64,000 nucleotides of DNA from Pseudomonas benzenivorans (GTDB taxonomy: Bacteria > Pseudomonadota > Gammaproteobacteria > Pseudomonadales > Pseudomonadaceae), in NCBI RefSeq assembly GCF_033547155.1, contig NZ_CP137892.1:3286001-3350000 (forward strand), in the 5' to 3' direction. Position 1 is the stretch's first letter. Every line of letters begins with the position of its first letter. The notes under the pieces were generated by a model. That model worked only from the letters and a program-made list of their open reading frames with translations, was not told the DNA's origin and did not search any database. Positions 7,535 through 17,992 of this stretch are shown in pieces. A program made the position numbers and the translations under genes.

Positions 7535-8638
7535 ATGAGCAGCCTCACCAGCAGCGAATACCTCAATCCGGTCAACACCCAGACCTGGGCCAACGGCCGC
7601 CATCTGGTGCGCTGCCTCAAGGTCATCCGCGAAACCGCGGACGTCCTCACCTTCTGTTTCAGCATGCAGGAGCCGGTGCTGTTCTTCTTCAAGCCCGGGC
7701 AGTTCGTCACCCTGGAGCTGGAGATCGACGGCGAGCAGGTGATGCGCTCCTACACCCTCTCCAGCGCGCCCTCGATTCCCTACAGCTTCTCCATCACGGT
7801 CAAGCGCGTGCCCGGCGGCCGGGTGTCCAACTGGCTGCACGAGCACCTCACCGAAGGCGGGGTGATCGCCGTGCACGGCCCGGTCGGCCAGTTCAACTGC
7901 ATCGACTTTCCCGCCGAGAAGGTGCTGCTGCTCTCCGGCGGCGTCGGCATCACCCCGGTGATGTCCATGGCCCGCTGGTTCTTCAACACCAATACCGAGG
8001 TCGACATGGTGTTCGCCCACAGCGCGCGCACCCCGGCCGACATCATCTACCGTGCCGAACTGGACTACATGTCCACGCGCATCGACAACTTCAAGCTGCA
8101 CCTGATCTGCGAACGCAACGAGACCGGGCAGATCTGGGGCGGCTACCGCGGCTTCCTCAGCCGCGAGATGCTGCAGCTGATCGCCCCCGACTTCCTCGAG
8201 CGCGAGGTGTTCTGCTGCGGCCCGGCGCCCTACATGCGCGCGGTGCGACGCCTGCTCGGCGAGGCCGGCTACGACATGGCGCGCTACCACGAGGAGTCCT
8301 TCGGCGCGACGCCGGACGAGGATATCGCCACGGCCGAGGAACAGGCTGCGATAGCTCAGGCCGAAGAACCCCAGGCCAGCCACTGGGTGACCTTCAGCGA
8401 GTCCGGCAAGTCGGTGCAGGCGGCACTGGGCAGCACCCTGTACGAGGCCGCGGCCAGCGCCGGCCTGACCATCCCCAAGGCCTGCGGCATGGGTATCTGC
8501 GGCACCTGCAAGGTGCGGGTGCTGAGCGGCGAGGCGGCCATGGAGCACAACGGCGGCATCAGCGACGAAGAGATCGCCGAGGGCTATGTGCTGAGCTGCT
8601 GCACCCGGGTCAGCGGCGCCGTCGAGGTCGAGTACTAG
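7535..8638 (+). CDS. GbcB-like NAD(P)H:ferredoxin-type oxidoreductase (FAD + 2Fe-2S)
   Basis: 367 aa. An N-terminal ferredoxin-reductase module has the flavin motif RSYTLSS and the nicotinamide-binding LLLSGGVGITPVMSM. It is followed by a C-terminal plant-type [2Fe-2S] domain with C317-x4-C322-x2-C325 and a final cysteine at 355/356. Segments such as LNPVNTQTWANGRHLVRC, KPGQFVTLELEIDG and ACGMGICGTCKV match GbcB, the reductase of glycine-betaine demethylase, closely. It presumably delivers electrons from NAD(P)H to the Rieske oxygenase at 927-2138, although that gene is 5 kb away on the other strand. The start ATG at 7535 gives the family's usual N-terminus; its ribosome-binding site is weak. 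Confidence 0.9.
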   Translation: MSSLTSSEYLNPVNTQTWANGRHLVRCLKVIRETADVLTFCFSMQEPVLFFFKPGQFVTLELEIDGEQVMRSYTLSSAPSIPYSFSITVKRVPGGRVSNWLHEHLTEGGVIAVHGPVGQFNCIDFPAEKVLLLSGGVGITPVMSMARWFFNTNTEVDMVFAHSARTPADIIYRAELDYMSTRIDNFKLHLICERNETGQIWGGYRGFLSREMLQLIAPDFLEREVFCCGPAPYMRAVRRLLGEAGYDMARYHEESFGATPDEDIATAEEQAAIAQAEEPQASHWVTFSESGKSVQAALGSTLYEAAASAGLTIPKACGMGICGTCKVRVLSGEAAMEHNGGISDEEIAEGYVLSCCTRVSGAVEVEY

Positions 8639-8650
8639 GCGCCGCGCGCC

Positions 8651-9511
8651 TCACAGCAGGCCCAGCTGCGGGCTGGGCGCCGCGATGGCAGGCTCGGGCA
8701 GGTCGGGAAGACCGGGCAGGCGCAGCATCAGCTGGGCATGGAAACGCCGCGCCAGCTGCGCCGCCAGGCGGTTGTCGGGGGTGTGCAGGAAGGCGTAGGG
8801 CGTGCGCCCCGCCTCGATCCAGGCGGCGAGCTTGTCCAGCCAGGGCGCCATGAAGGCATCGTTGGCCGCCAGCTCGGGATGGCCGATGAAACGCAGCTGC
8901 GGCGCCTGGCTGAAGGCGGTCGGGCGCAGCGGCAGGCGCGGCTTCTTCGCCTGGGCATGCAGCACGGCCGGATCGTCGGAACTGCAACTGAACAGCGCCC
9001 GGGAATCCAGGCAGATGCGCTCGATGCCGCGCCCCAGCAGCAGGCGGTTGAACGCCCGCTCCTCCTCGCCCTTGGCGAAGAACGCCGGGTGACGCAGCTC
9101 CACCGCCAGCTCGGCGCCGGCCCAGTGCTCGATGAAGGCGGCCAGCTCGCCCAGGCGCGCCGGACCGAAGCTCGCCGGCAGCTGCAGCCAGAACGGCGCG
9201 ACCCGCGCGCCCAGGGGCGCCAGCAGCCGGCGGAAGGCATCGGCGGCGCCCAGCTGCTCGCGCAGGTCGCCGCCGTGACTGATCTCCCGCGGCAGCTTGG
9301 CGCAGAAGCGAAACTGCGCGGGCATCGCCGCGGCCCAGCGCGCCACGGTGTCGGCCGAGGGACTGGCGTAGAAGGTGGTGTTGCCCTCCACGGCATTGAA
9401 CAGCCGGGTATAGAGCGGCAGGAAGTCGTTGCTGCGGGCATCGGCCGGGTACAGCGTGCCGCGCCAGGCCGGCTCGCTCCAGGACGGGCAACCGAGGAAA
9501 TAGGGCAGCAC
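8651..9511 (-). CDS. DUF72 family protein (YecE-like)
   Basis: 286 aa. The opening LPYFLGCPSWSEPAWRG, followed by VEGNTTFYASPS and later FCAKLPREISH, is characteristic of DUF72, a TIM-barrel family of unknown biochemical role. The start is GTG, and its first base is the last base of the upstream gene's TAG stop (TAGTG). Translation of the two genes is therefore probably coupled. It converges with the reductase gene with only 12 bp between stops. Confidence 0.85.
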   Translation of the reverse strand: MLPYFLGCPSWSEPAWRGTLYPADARSNDFLPLYTRLFNAVEGNTTFYASPSADTVARWAAAMPAQFRFCAKLPREISHGGDLREQLGAADAFRRLLAPLGARVAPFWLQLPASFGPARLGELAAFIEHWAGAELAVELRHPAFFAKGEEERAFNRLLLGRGIERICLDSRALFSCSSDDPAVLHAQAKKPRLPLRPTAFSQAPQLRFIGHPELAANDAFMAPWLDKLAAWIEAGRTPYAFLHTPDNRLAAQLARRFHAQLMLRLPGLPDLPEPAIAAPSPQLGLL

Positions 9512-9852
9512 TAGGCGTAGAGGTCGAGCCCCAGCACCTGCTGCGCGTCGGACTCGGCGGCGAAGGAAGCGGTGCTGCTGTAGCTGGCGATGGCCTGGGC
9601 GGCGCGGCTACTCAGGGCCGGCCGGTAGTCGGACGCCTCGGCGCGCGACTGCAGGTTGTCGCTGCCGCCGCTGCTGGCCTGCACCCGGCGCAACTGCGGG
9701 ACCTGCTCAAAACCCTGGCTGCTGGCCGGGGCGGCCGGCTGCTCACGACGCGCCTCGGCTTCCCGCTGGGCCTCGCGATAGGGCGTGACCGCCGTCCCCG
9801 AGCGGGGGCCGCGATCTGGCGAGTAGGGGGCGATGGAGCCGTCGATGCGCAT
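9511..9852 (-). CDS. Conserved hypothetical protein, low-complexity, Pseudomonas-type
   Basis: 113 aa, hydrophilic and rich in Ala, Ser, Gln and Arg. It has no transmembrane segment or recognisable domain and begins MRIDGSIAPYSP. It ends exactly where DUF72 begins (1-nt overlap), and tsaB lies 102 bp upstream on the same strand. I recall a short protein of this kind next to tsaB in other pseudomonads but know of no function. The order tsaB, this gene, DUF72 on one strand suggests a transcription unit. Confidence 0.7.
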   Translation of the reverse strand: MRIDGSIAPYSPDRGPRSGTAVTPYREAQREAEARREQPAAPASSQGFEQVPQLRRVQASSGGSDNLQSRAEASDYRPALSSRAAQAIASYSSTASFAAESDAQQVLGLDLYA

Positions 9853-9954
9853 CAGTTACTGCTCGGCCGGGTGGGCCAACTGTGAGGGGGGTTCGACCAA
9901 TCTACCGCCGCCGGCCAGGCTTGGCAATCGAGCGCCGGAGCGGGGCACGGCCTT

Positions 9955-10635
9955 TTACTGCGGTGCCTTGGGCGTGGCGACCTGGTCGCGCAGGTACACC
10001 GGCTGCGCCTCATCGGCCGCCACGGCCTCGCCGCGGGCCCAGGCGAAGCGGGCCAGAGCCAGCAGGTCTTCGGCATGGGGCAGCATGGCGCCGTCCTGGC
10101 CGGCCAGCATCGCCGGCAGCCGCAGGGCGTGGGTGCCCCAGCCGGTGCCGGCGCCGAACCAGTCGCCGGCGGCATCGCGCGGCAGAGCGGCCAGCTCCGG
10201 CGGCAGCACGGCCTCGGCGCCGAGCAGGCGCATCTCGCCCTGCTCGGCCCGGTAGCAGCCCCAGTAGACCTCGTCCATGCGCGCGTCGATGGCGGCGGCG
10301 ACCTGTTGCGCACCATGCTCGCGCAGCGCCCGCTGGGCCAGCACGGCCAGGTCGGACACCGGCAGCACCGGGCGCTCCAGGGCGAAGGCCAGGCCCTGGA
10401 CCACGCCGATGGCGATGCGCACCCCGGTAAAGGCCCCGGGCCCACGGCCGAAGGCGATCGCGTCGACCGCCGACAGGGCCACGCCCGCCTCCTCCAGCAG
10501 GGTCTTGACCATCGGTAGCAGCCGCTGGGCATGCAGGCGCGGAATCACTTCGTAGTGGCTGAGCACCTCGCCGTCGTGCAGCAGGGCGACGGAGCAGGCT
10601 TCGGTGGCGGTGTCCAGAGCCAGGAGAGTAGTCAT
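9955..10635 (-). CDS. tsaB: tRNA threonylcarbamoyladenosine biosynthesis protein TsaB
   Basis: 226 aa. The ASKHA-fold N-terminus TTLLALDTATEACSVALL, the motif RLHAQRLLPMV and the GRGPGAFTGVRIAIG stretch identify TsaB (YeaZ). It partners TsaD and TsaE in transferring threonylcarbamoyl to A37 of ANN-decoding tRNAs. TsaB is a catalytically inactive paralogue of TsaD that acts as scaffold. The ATG at 10635 is chosen because family members start MTTLLALDTA; an upstream in-frame extension to 10701 lacks conservation. Confidence 0.95.
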   Translation of the reverse strand: MTTLLALDTATEACSVALLHDGEVLSHYEVIPRLHAQRLLPMVKTLLEEAGVALSAVDAIAFGRGPGAFTGVRIAIGVVQGLAFALERPVLPVSDLAVLAQRALREHGAQQVAAAIDARMDEVYWGCYRAEQGEMRLLGAEAVLPPELAALPRDAAGDWFGAGTGWGTHALRLPAMLAGQDGAMLPHAEDLLALARFAWARGEAVAADEAQPVYLRDQVATPKAPQ

Positions 10636-10796
10636 TGCATTCGGACAGGTGACGAGAGGGAGCGGCATTAAAACGGCTTGAGGCTTTTTTTTCCAGCGCA
10701 ATCACGTGAGTTCGCGTCTGTCACGCGAGCGGGCCAGCCGGGCAACAGGCACGCGCCGGGCCACAACAGCCCGGCGCAAGCACTGCAAACAGCGAT

Positions 10797-11582
10797 TTAC
10801 CAGGGCTCGATGACGGTCTCAGCTTCCCAGGCTTGCAAAGGCGCCTTGGACCAGGTGCCGTAGCTCGCATTGGGGAAGATGATCCACTCGGCGCCCCACT
10901 TGTCGGCCTCGGCGGCCACGGTGGCGCGCTGGTCGGCCAGCGGCGTCTTGCGGAAACGCGCATCGAAGTCGTGCAGCGTATCGCCCAGCAACAGTACGAC
11001 CTGATGATCGGCACTGACGATGGCGCGCCGCTCGACCTTGGGTGGCCCCAGCAGCAGCACGCTCTGCGCCGAAATCTGCGGCAGGCCGAGCTTGCTCAGG
11101 GTGGCCAGGGTGTGCTGCTTCTGCTCGTCGGAACGGTCCGAGATATAGCGAATGGTCACGCCCAGGCTGTCGGCGTGCTGCAGGAACTGCTTGGCGCCGG
11201 GAATCAGCTGCGGGGTTCCGTCTCGTTCCCAGGGCAGCCAGGTGTCCCAGGCGTCATAGGTGTGGCAGTTGGCAAGGTCCCGCGCCAACAGTGCGCTGTT
11301 ATCGATAACGGTTTCATCCAGGTCGGTAACGATGGCCAACTTCGACGGATCTTTCGCGGCGGCCACTGCCGCATCCAGCTTCAGCGTAGCGATGTTGTAG
11401 GCCTGCAGCTGCAGGGCCTGAACTTCCGCAGACTGCTGCTGAAAGCGCAGCCCCATGGCGAACTCGGCGACTGCGCAGTCTGCCTTGGGTTGCGCCTTGG
11501 CATCGGCGAACGCCGCAGGGCTCCCCGCCAGCGCTAGCGCAAGGCCCAACCAGATAGCACTCTTTGCTGTTTTCTCGGTCAT
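10797..11582 (-). CDS. Periplasmic HAD-superfamily acid phosphatase (class C/e(P4)-like)
   Basis: 261 aa. An N-terminal signal peptide (WLGLALALAGSPAAFA, cleavage near 26) is followed by the HAD nucleophile motif D87-x-D89 in VTDLDETVIDN. Later YISDRSDEQ (motif II) and LLGDTLHDF (motif IV) are present. This matches the class C acid phosphatase/lipoprotein e(P4) family, which removes phosphate from nucleotides outside the cytoplasm. Unlike e(P4) there is no lipobox cysteine, so it is probably soluble in the periplasm. The ATG at 11582 is preceded by AAGGAAGAGAG. It lies between tsaB and adk on the same strand but with separate intergenic spacers. Confidence 0.88.
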   Translation of the reverse strand: MTEKTAKSAIWLGLALALAGSPAAFADAKAQPKADCAVAEFAMGLRFQQQSAEVQALQLQAYNIATLKLDAAVAAAKDPSKLAIVTDLDETVIDNSALLARDLANCHTYDAWDTWLPWERDGTPQLIPGAKQFLQHADSLGVTIRYISDRSDEQKQHTLATLSKLGLPQISAQSVLLLGPPKVERRAIVSADHQVVLLLGDTLHDFDARFRKTPLADQRATVAAEADKWGAEWIIFPNASYGTWSKAPLQAWEAETVIEPW

Positions 11583-11734
11583 TAAATGCGCTCTCTTCCT
11601 TAGCATGGGTAAAGACTTAAGGTCTATGACCATCCCTCCGTGGTCTAGACCAAAACGGAGGCTAGCTTAGGCGAGAAAGATTGCTGTTCCGTGAACGACG
11701 CTCAGCGACTCCGGCGCGCCACTTGCAGAAACGA

Positions 11735-11758
11735 CAACGGCCCGCAAGCGGGCCGTTG
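11735..11758 (-). terminator. Terminator hairpin after adk
   Basis: CAACGGCCCGC/GCGGGCCGTTG, an 11-bp near-perfect palindrome 19 nt beyond the adk stop. On the minus strand it is followed by TCGTTTCTG, a modest T-rich tail. Confidence 0.7.
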
Positions 11759-11776
11759 ATCGAGGGCGAGGCGGAC

Positions 11777-12442
<666 letters not shown>

Positions 12443-12671
12443 TTACCTAGTAATCGTCGGACTCGCCTCATGGGGCCAATCTCAAAATGGTTTCGGCAAC
12501 ACTCGCACGGGTGCCAGACTGCCAGAAGGCCGATCAAGATACACAGCGCACCCCTGGCGCACAAGCCGCCGAAAGTCGCAGAAGAAGGCGACATCCGGGG
12601 GGCCGAAAGGCACCCGGAACGCCGCCGACAGACCCCGCCCGGCGCTGCCGCGGGGCACGGCAACAGGCCTC

Positions 12672-15308
12672 TCAGCCGGTGTTGCGCAAGCCCGCGGCGA
12701 TCCCCGCGACACTGACCAGCAAGGCCTGCTCCAGAGGGCTGTCGGCCTCATTCTGACGCTGCCTGGCGCGAGCCAGCAGCTCGGCCTGCAGCAGGTGCAA
12801 GGGGTCCAGATAGGTGTTGCGCACGCTGATGAATTCCAGGGTCTCGGGGCTGTGCGCCAGCAGGTGCGACTGCCCGGTCAGGCCCAGTACCGCGACCACC
12901 GCCTGCGACAATAGGTCGCGTAAATGCTCGCCCAGAGGTCGCAAATCCGATTGCACGAGACGCTCGTCGTAGAGCCTGGCAATCGCCGCGTCGGCCTTCG
13001 CCAGGACCATCTCGAGCATATCGATACGGGTACGGAAGAACGGCCAGTGCTCGCGCATCTGCCCCAGCAGCTCGCCCTCCCCGCGCTTCAGGGCGTTGCC
13101 CAGGGCGTACTCCCAGCCGAGCCAGGCCGGCAGCATCAGGCGGGTCTGGGTCCAGGCGAAGATCCAGGGAATGGCCCGCAGGCTCTCCACCCCGCCCTCG
13201 CGGCGCTTGGCCGGTCGGCTGCCCAGCGGCAGGCGGCCGAGCTCCTGTTCCGGCGTGGCCTGACGGAAGTAGTCGACGAACTGCGGGTGCTCGCGCACCA
13301 CGCCGCGGTAGGCCCGGACGCCATCGGCGGCCAGCCGGTCCATCAGTTCGCGCCAGGCCGGCTCCGGTGTCGGCGGCGGCAACAGGGTGGCCTCCAGCAC
13401 CGCGGCCAGATAGAGGTTGAGGTTCTGCTCGGCGATGTCCGGCAGGCCGAACTTGAAGCGAATCATCTCGCCCTGCTCGGTGGTGCGGAAGCGCCCCGCC
13501 ACCGAGCCCGGCGGCTGCGACAGGATCGCCGCGTGGGCCGGACCGCCGCCCCGCCCCACGGTGCCGCCGCGGCCGTGGAACAGCAGCAGCTCGACACCGT
13601 GGCCGGCGCAGACCTGCACCAGGGCTTCCTGGGCGCGGTACTGCGCCCAGGCCGCCGCGGTGGTGCCGGCATCCTTGGCCGAGTCGGAGTAGCCGATCAT
13701 CACCTCCTGGGGGCCTTGCAGACGCGCGCGGTAATCCTTGAGGCCGAGCAGGCGGTCGATCACCGGCCCGGCATTGTCGAGGTCGGCCAGGGTCTCGAAC
13801 AAGGGCACCACGCGCATCGGCCGCAACAGCCCGGCCTCCTTCAATAGCAGCTGCACCGCCAGCACATCCGAAGGCGCGCCGGCCATGGAGATCACATAGG
13901 AGCCCAGGGAAGCGGCCGGCGCCGCCGCCACCTCGCGACAGGTGGCCAGCACCTCGGCGGTCTCGGCACTCGGCTCGAAGTGCGCCGGCAGCAGCGGTCG
14001 GCGGTTGCCCAGCTCGGCCAGCAGGAACGCCTGGCGCGCCTGCTCGTCCCATTCGCCATAGCGGCCCAGGCCCAGGTAGTCGGTGATCTCGTCGAGGGCC
14101 GCGGCATGCCGACTGGAGTCCTGGCGCACGTCCAGACGTACCAGGAACAGGCCGAAGGTGCGCGCCCGGCGCAGGCAGTCGAGCAGTGGGCCGTCGGCGA
14201 TCACGCCCATGCCGCAGTCATGCAGGGAGCGATAGCACAGGGTCAGGGGCTCGAGCAGTTCGTCGTTGTCCTGCAACACCGCCGCCGGCGCCGCCACCGG
14301 CCCCCGCAGGGCGTCATGGGCCCAGGTACGGGTCGCCCGCAGGCGCTCGCGCAGCTGCTTGAGCAGGCTGCGATAGGGTTCTGCACTGTCGCCGACCCGC
14401 TCGCGCAGTTCCGCGCTGGCCTGTTGCATGGACAGCTCGGCCGCCAACTGGTCGATATCGCGCAGGTACAGGTCGGCGGCCATCCAGCGCGCCAGCAGCA
14501 GCACCTCGCGGGTCACCGCCGCGGTGACATTGGGGTTGCCGTCGCGATCACCGCCCATCCAGGAAGCGAAGCGAATGGGCGCGGCCTCCAGCGGCAGGCG
14601 CTGGCCGGTCGCCGCGTGCAGGGCGCGATCGGCCTGGCGCAGGAAGTTCGGCAGCGCCTGCCACAGCGAATGCTCGATGACCGCGAAGCCCCACTTGGCC
14701 TCGTCCACCGGGCTGGGCCTGCTGCGGCGGATCTCCTCGGTGTGCCAGGCCTCGGCGATCAGCCGCTGCAGGCGCCGGGCGACCTGCTCGCGCTCGGCGG
14801 CGGACAGGTCGCTGTGGTCCTGGAGCGCCAGCTGTGCGGCCATGGCATCGTATTTCTGGATCAGGGTGCGCCGCGCCACCTCGGTCGGGTGGGCCGTCAG
14901 CACCAGCTCGATCTCCAGGCTGCCGAGCTGGCGCGCCAGGACATCGGGGGCGTGGCCGCTGGCCTGCAGGCGCTGCAGCAGTTCAGGCAACACCCGCGCC
15001 TCGAAGGGCTCGGGCTCATCGCTGCCACGCCGGCGCACCCGGTGATATTGCTCGGCGATATTGGCCAGGTTGAGAAACTGGTTGAAGGCCCGGGCCACCG
15101 GCAGCAGTTCGTCGTCGCCAAGCCCGTCGAGGCTCTCGCTGAGCTGCTCGGCGCCGGCGGCCGAACCGCGACGCGCCGCCTTGGCGCCCTTGCGGATGCG
15201 CTCGATCTTGCCCAGGAAAGTGGCGCCGAGTTGCGCGCTGATGGTATTGCCCAGCAGTTCGCCGAGCTGATGCACGTCCTCGCGCAAACGCGCGTCGATT
15301 TCCGTCAT
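12672..15308 (-). CDS. ppc: Phosphoenolpyruvate carboxylase
   Basis: 878 aa. Hallmarks are the catalytic His in VLTAHPTE (about residue 138), the glycine-rich [13 protein letters not shown] and the C-terminal [16 protein letters not shown] with the terminal RNTG. The enzyme carboxylates PEP to oxaloacetate, replenishing the TCA cycle. The terminal glycine and nearby arginine are the conserved end of the family, so the gene is intact. Confidence 0.97.
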   Translation of the reverse strand: MTEIDARLREDVHQLGELLGNTISAQLGATFLGKIERIRKGAKAARRGSAAGAEQLSESLDGLGDDELLPVARAFNQFLNLANIAEQYHRVRRRGSDEPEPFEARVLPELLQRLQASGHAPDVLARQLGSLEIELVLTAHPTEVARRTLIQKYDAMAAQLALQDHSDLSAAEREQVARRLQRLIAEAWHTEEIRRSRPSPVDEAKWGFAVIEHSLWQALPNFLRQADRALHAATGQRLPLEAAPIRFASWMGGDRDGNPNVTAAVTREVLLLARWMAADLYLRDIDQLAAELSMQQASAELRERVGDSAEPYRSLLKQLRERLRATRTWAHDALRGPVAAPAAVLQDNDELLEPLTLCYRSLHDCGMGVIADGPLLDCLRRARTFGLFLVRLDVRQDSSRHAAALDEITDYLGLGRYGEWDEQARQAFLLAELGNRRPLLPAHFEPSAETAEVLATCREVAAAPAASLGSYVISMAGAPSDVLAVQLLLKEAGLLRPMRVVPLFETLADLDNAGPVIDRLLGLKDYRARLQGPQEVMIGYSDSAKDAGTTAAAWAQYRAQEALVQVCAGHGVELLLFHGRGGTVGRGGGPAHAAILSQPPGSVAGRFRTTEQGEMIRFKFGLPDIAEQNLNLYLAAVLEATLLPPPTPEPAWRELMDRLAADGVRAYRGVVREHPQFVDYFRQATPEQELGRLPLGSRPAKRREGGVESLRAIPWIFAWTQTRLMLPAWLGWEYALGNALKRGEGELLGQMREHWPFFRTRIDMLEMVLAKADAAIARLYDERLVQSDLRPLGEHLRDLLSQAVVAVLGLTGQSHLLAHSPETLEFISVRNTYLDPLHLLQAELLARARQRQNEADSPLEQALLVSVAGIAAGLRNTG

Positions 15309-15497
15309 GGTCCTTCCTCCAGCGGTGCTTGGCTCAAGAGTGCCCAGAGCGGCAACTTCTTACAAGCGCGCGACACCGACGAACCCGGGGCGGCCGAGAG
15401 CGGTCTAGTCTAGAGATAGGGCGAGCCCGACACCGACTTGCTCTCGCCATCGGATTGCACAACCGCCTAGCCGTACTGGGCGAAGGACGAGGTAGTT

Positions 15498-15842
15498 ATG
15501 AAGATTCGCGAACTTGTCCATCACTGGGAACAGAACTCCAAGGGCCGCCTGACCCGCAACACCTACCAGATCCATCTCGACCTGGAGGCCGCCGCGCGCC
15601 TGGCGGCGCTGACCGAGATGTACCCCAAGCACCACACCGAGGAGCTGCTCGGCGAGCTGATCGGCGCGGCGCTGGAGGAGCTGGAGGCCAGCCTGCCCTA
15701 TGTCAAGGGCAGCCAGGTCGTGGCCACCGACGAGCAGGGCGACCCCCTGTACGAGGACATCGGGCCGACCCCGCGTTTTCTCGCCCTGTCGCGCAAGTAC
15801 CTGCGCGAGCTGATGCAGCAGCAGGCCAGCGCCGAGCACTGA
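15498..15842 (+). CDS. Conserved hypothetical protein
   Basis: 114 aa, starting MKIRELVHHWEQNSKG with GAGGTAGTT before the ATG. It looks like an all-alpha cytosolic protein; the segment YQIHLDLEAAARLAALTEMYP followed by TEELLGELIGAALEELE resembles a ribbon-helix-helix-like or small helical dimer fold, but I see no firm family match. It is divergent from ppc and converges with the small membrane protein at 15862. I recall an equivalent beside ppc in P. aeruginosa. Confidence 0.75.
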   Translation: MKIRELVHHWEQNSKGRLTRNTYQIHLDLEAAARLAALTEMYPKHHTEELLGELIGAALEELEASLPYVKGSQVVATDEQGDPLYEDIGPTPRFLALSRKYLRELMQQQASAEH

Positions 15843-15861
15843 GCCCGGCGCCTGGGCCGCG

Positions 15862-16185
15862 CTACTGGGGGGCCTCGGGCGTTGCCTCGCCGAGGCAACG
15901 CACGGCCTGCTTGCGGTTGTCCACCAGCACCCCGGTGAGGCCCTTCTGCTGCAGGTCGAACAGCACCAGCACGCCATCGACGCACTGCGCCACCTGGCTG
16001 GCCGGCTTGAGCGAGACCTTGTAGTCCTCGCCGGGCACGGTCTTGAGCATGGTGAAGTCGGCCAGCAGCAGCGCATCCTGCGGCTTGGCGATATGCAGGT
16101 AACCGTAATACCAGAGCACTGCGACCGTTGCGCAGATGCTGCCGATGGCGGTGAGAATCAGGGGAATGGGCTCGCGTTCACTCAT
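15862..16185 (-). CDS. Small single-pass membrane protein, unknown function
   Basis: 107 aa. One N-terminal transmembrane segment (IPLILTAIGSICATVAVLWY, about 7-26) is followed by a periplasmic or cytoplasmic beta-rich domain. Two cysteines (AQCVDG and VRCLGE) could form a disulfide. Its ATG overlaps the stop of the upstream alpha/beta hydrolase (ATGA), so it is translated with it. Function unknown. Confidence 0.72.
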   Translation of the reverse strand: MSEREPIPLILTAIGSICATVAVLWYYGYLHIAKPQDALLLADFTMLKTVPGEDYKVSLKPASQVAQCVDGVLVLFDLQQKGLTGVLVDNRKQAVRCLGEATPEAPQ

Positions 16186-17066
16186 TGTGGGCTCTCGGTG
16201 TCGGGAATGTCCGCCAGATGGCGCAGGCCGGCGAACCCGCCTGGGTCGCGCATGAACTGCAGCATCATCTGACGCCAGTCCGGGTCGGCAAAGGTCTGCA
16301 CGTGACCGCCACGGGTCGGCTGGAACACCCGCGGCGGGGGCGCAGCTTGATACAAGCGCTCGCCGTTGGAAAGGGGCACCAGCGGATCATCGATGCTGTG
16401 GAAGATCAGCAGCGGCAGCCCCACCAGCTTCGGCATGACGTGAATGGCGCTGTCGCCGTCGGGCACCAGCCAACTCAGCGGCGTGCGCAACGGCCGGGTC
16501 AGCCAGCTGGCGCCGAGGGCGTGACGGGCGACCTCCCGGTAGCTGGCCGGCACGCCATCGAGGATCAGGGCGCTCAAGCGGGCACGCCGCTGCGGCTGCC
16601 CGGCCAGATAGTGCGTGGCCAGGGCTCCGCCCAGGCTCTGACCGAGGACGTACAGCGGCTTGTCGCGGACCTGCGGCGCCTGCTCCAGCCAGGCGAAAGC
16701 CGCGTCCAGGTCCAGATACACCGCCGGCAGGCTCGGCGCCCCCTCGGACAGACCGAACCCCCGGTAGTCCAGCATCAGCACCTGGTAGCCCTGCTCCGGC
16801 AACCACCAGGTGCCGCCCAGGTGGCTGGCCAGGTTGCCGCCGTTGCCGTGCAGGTGCAGCACCGTGCCCTTGACCGCCACCCCCTCCTTGGCCGGTAGCC
16901 ACCAGGCATGCAGGCGGGTGCCATCGGCGGCCCGCAGGTATTGGTCGCGGTAGTCCAGGCGCGCATTGGCCGGGGTGAACGGCAGTCCGCGCTCGGGATA
17001 GAACAACAGCTCGCTGCAGCCGTGCAGGCACAACAGCACGGCCAGCAGCCAGCTGCGTCGTTTCAC
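16182..17066 (-). CDS. Alpha/beta-hydrolase lipoprotein
   Basis: 294 aa. The N-terminus [14 protein letters not shown] has a lipobox-like LHGC, suggesting lipid attachment. The hydrolase core shows the oxyanion segment HLHGNGGN, the nucleophile elbow GQSLGG, an acid in SIDDPLVP and the histidine in GGHVQTF. It resembles the BEM46/YfhR hydrolases. The start is GTG, overlapping the upstream gene's stop as GTGA, and its own stop overlaps the next start as ATGA. It is therefore the middle of a tightly coupled three-gene unit with the AIM24 protein and the small membrane protein. Confidence 0.85.
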   Translation of the reverse strand: MKRRSWLLAVLLCLHGCSELLFYPERGLPFTPANARLDYRDQYLRAADGTRLHAWWLPAKEGVAVKGTVLHLHGNGGNLASHLGGTWWLPEQGYQVLMLDYRGFGLSEGAPSLPAVYLDLDAAFAWLEQAPQVRDKPLYVLGQSLGGALATHYLAGQPQRRARLSALILDGVPASYREVARHALGASWLTRPLRTPLSWLVPDGDSAIHVMPKLVGLPLLIFHSIDDPLVPLSNGERLYQAAPPPRVFQPTRGGHVQTFADPDWRQMMLQFMRDPGGFAGLRHLADIPDTESPQ

Positions 17067-17809
17067 TTGCCGCCGGCGCGAACTTCTTCGCGCGCCTTGT
17101 AGGTCGCCTCATACACCCGCTCGGCCAGGCGCGAGAACGGCAGGCTCTGAATCCACACGCTGCCGGTGCCCTTGAGCGTCGCCAACAGGATGCCCTCGCC
17201 ACCGAACAGCATGCTCTTGAGGCCCCCGGCCAAGGCGATGTCGTAATCGATCCCCGAACTGAACGCCACCAGGCAGCCGGTGTCCAGGCGCAGGGTCTCG
17301 TCGTTCAGCTCCTTGCGGATCACCGTGCCGCCGGCATGCACGAAGGCCAGGCCATCGCCCTCGAGCTTCTGCAGGATGAAACCCTCGCCGCCGAAGAAGC
17401 CGGCGCCCAGGCGCTTGTTGAAGCTGATGCCCAGCGCCGTGCCGTGGGCCGCGCAGAGGAAGGCGTCCTTCTGGCAAATCAACTGGCCACCCACCTCGGC
17501 CAGTTGGATCGGCACCACGGTGCCCGGATAGGGCGCGGCGAAGGCCACCCGCGCCGGACGCGCTCCGGCGTTGGAGAAGTGCGTCATGAACAGCGACTCG
17601 CCGGTGAGCAGGCGCTTGCCGACGCCCCACAGCTTGCCCAGCACGCCGCTGGCCGAGCCGTCGCCCATGCGCGTCTCGAAGCGCACGCCCTCGGTCATGT
17701 AGTTCATCACCCCGGCCTCGGCGATCACCGTCTCGCCCGGGTCGAGGATGATCTCCACGCTCTGCGCCGAGGTTCCGAGGATTTCGTAATCGAGCTGGTG
17801 ACTGGGCAT
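17063..17809 (-). CDS. AIM24/TIGR00266 family protein
   Basis: 248 aa. The glycine-rich double beta-prism pattern ([40 protein letters not shown] split across the barrel, and [19 protein letters not shown]) identifies the AIM24 family, whose bacterial members have no established reaction. AGGAG precedes the ATG. It leads a three-gene overlapping unit with a lipoprotein hydrolase and a small membrane protein, which hints at an envelope role. Confidence 0.87.
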   Translation of the reverse strand: MPSHQLDYEILGTSAQSVEIILDPGETVIAEAGVMNYMTEGVRFETRMGDGSASGVLGKLWGVGKRLLTGESLFMTHFSNAGARPARVAFAAPYPGTVVPIQLAEVGGQLICQKDAFLCAAHGTALGISFNKRLGAGFFGGEGFILQKLEGDGLAFVHAGGTVIRKELNDETLRLDTGCLVAFSSGIDYDIALAGGLKSMLFGGEGILLATLKGTGSVWIQSLPFSRLAERVYEATYKAREEVRAGGK

Positions 17810-17992
17810 TCGGGGCTCCTAAGATTTCGGGCAACGCGGCCCCGGGTAGCACCCGGGCCGAGGCTTCCCACCTGGGACCAAGAGCCCCCGGGCGGAGGCC
17901 AGCGGGCACGCACGCCCCGAAAGCGGAGGTTACGGCTGTAACCGAGACCTCTTCAGGTCGCGCGCCACGTCGCCGGTCGACGGCAACGACGC

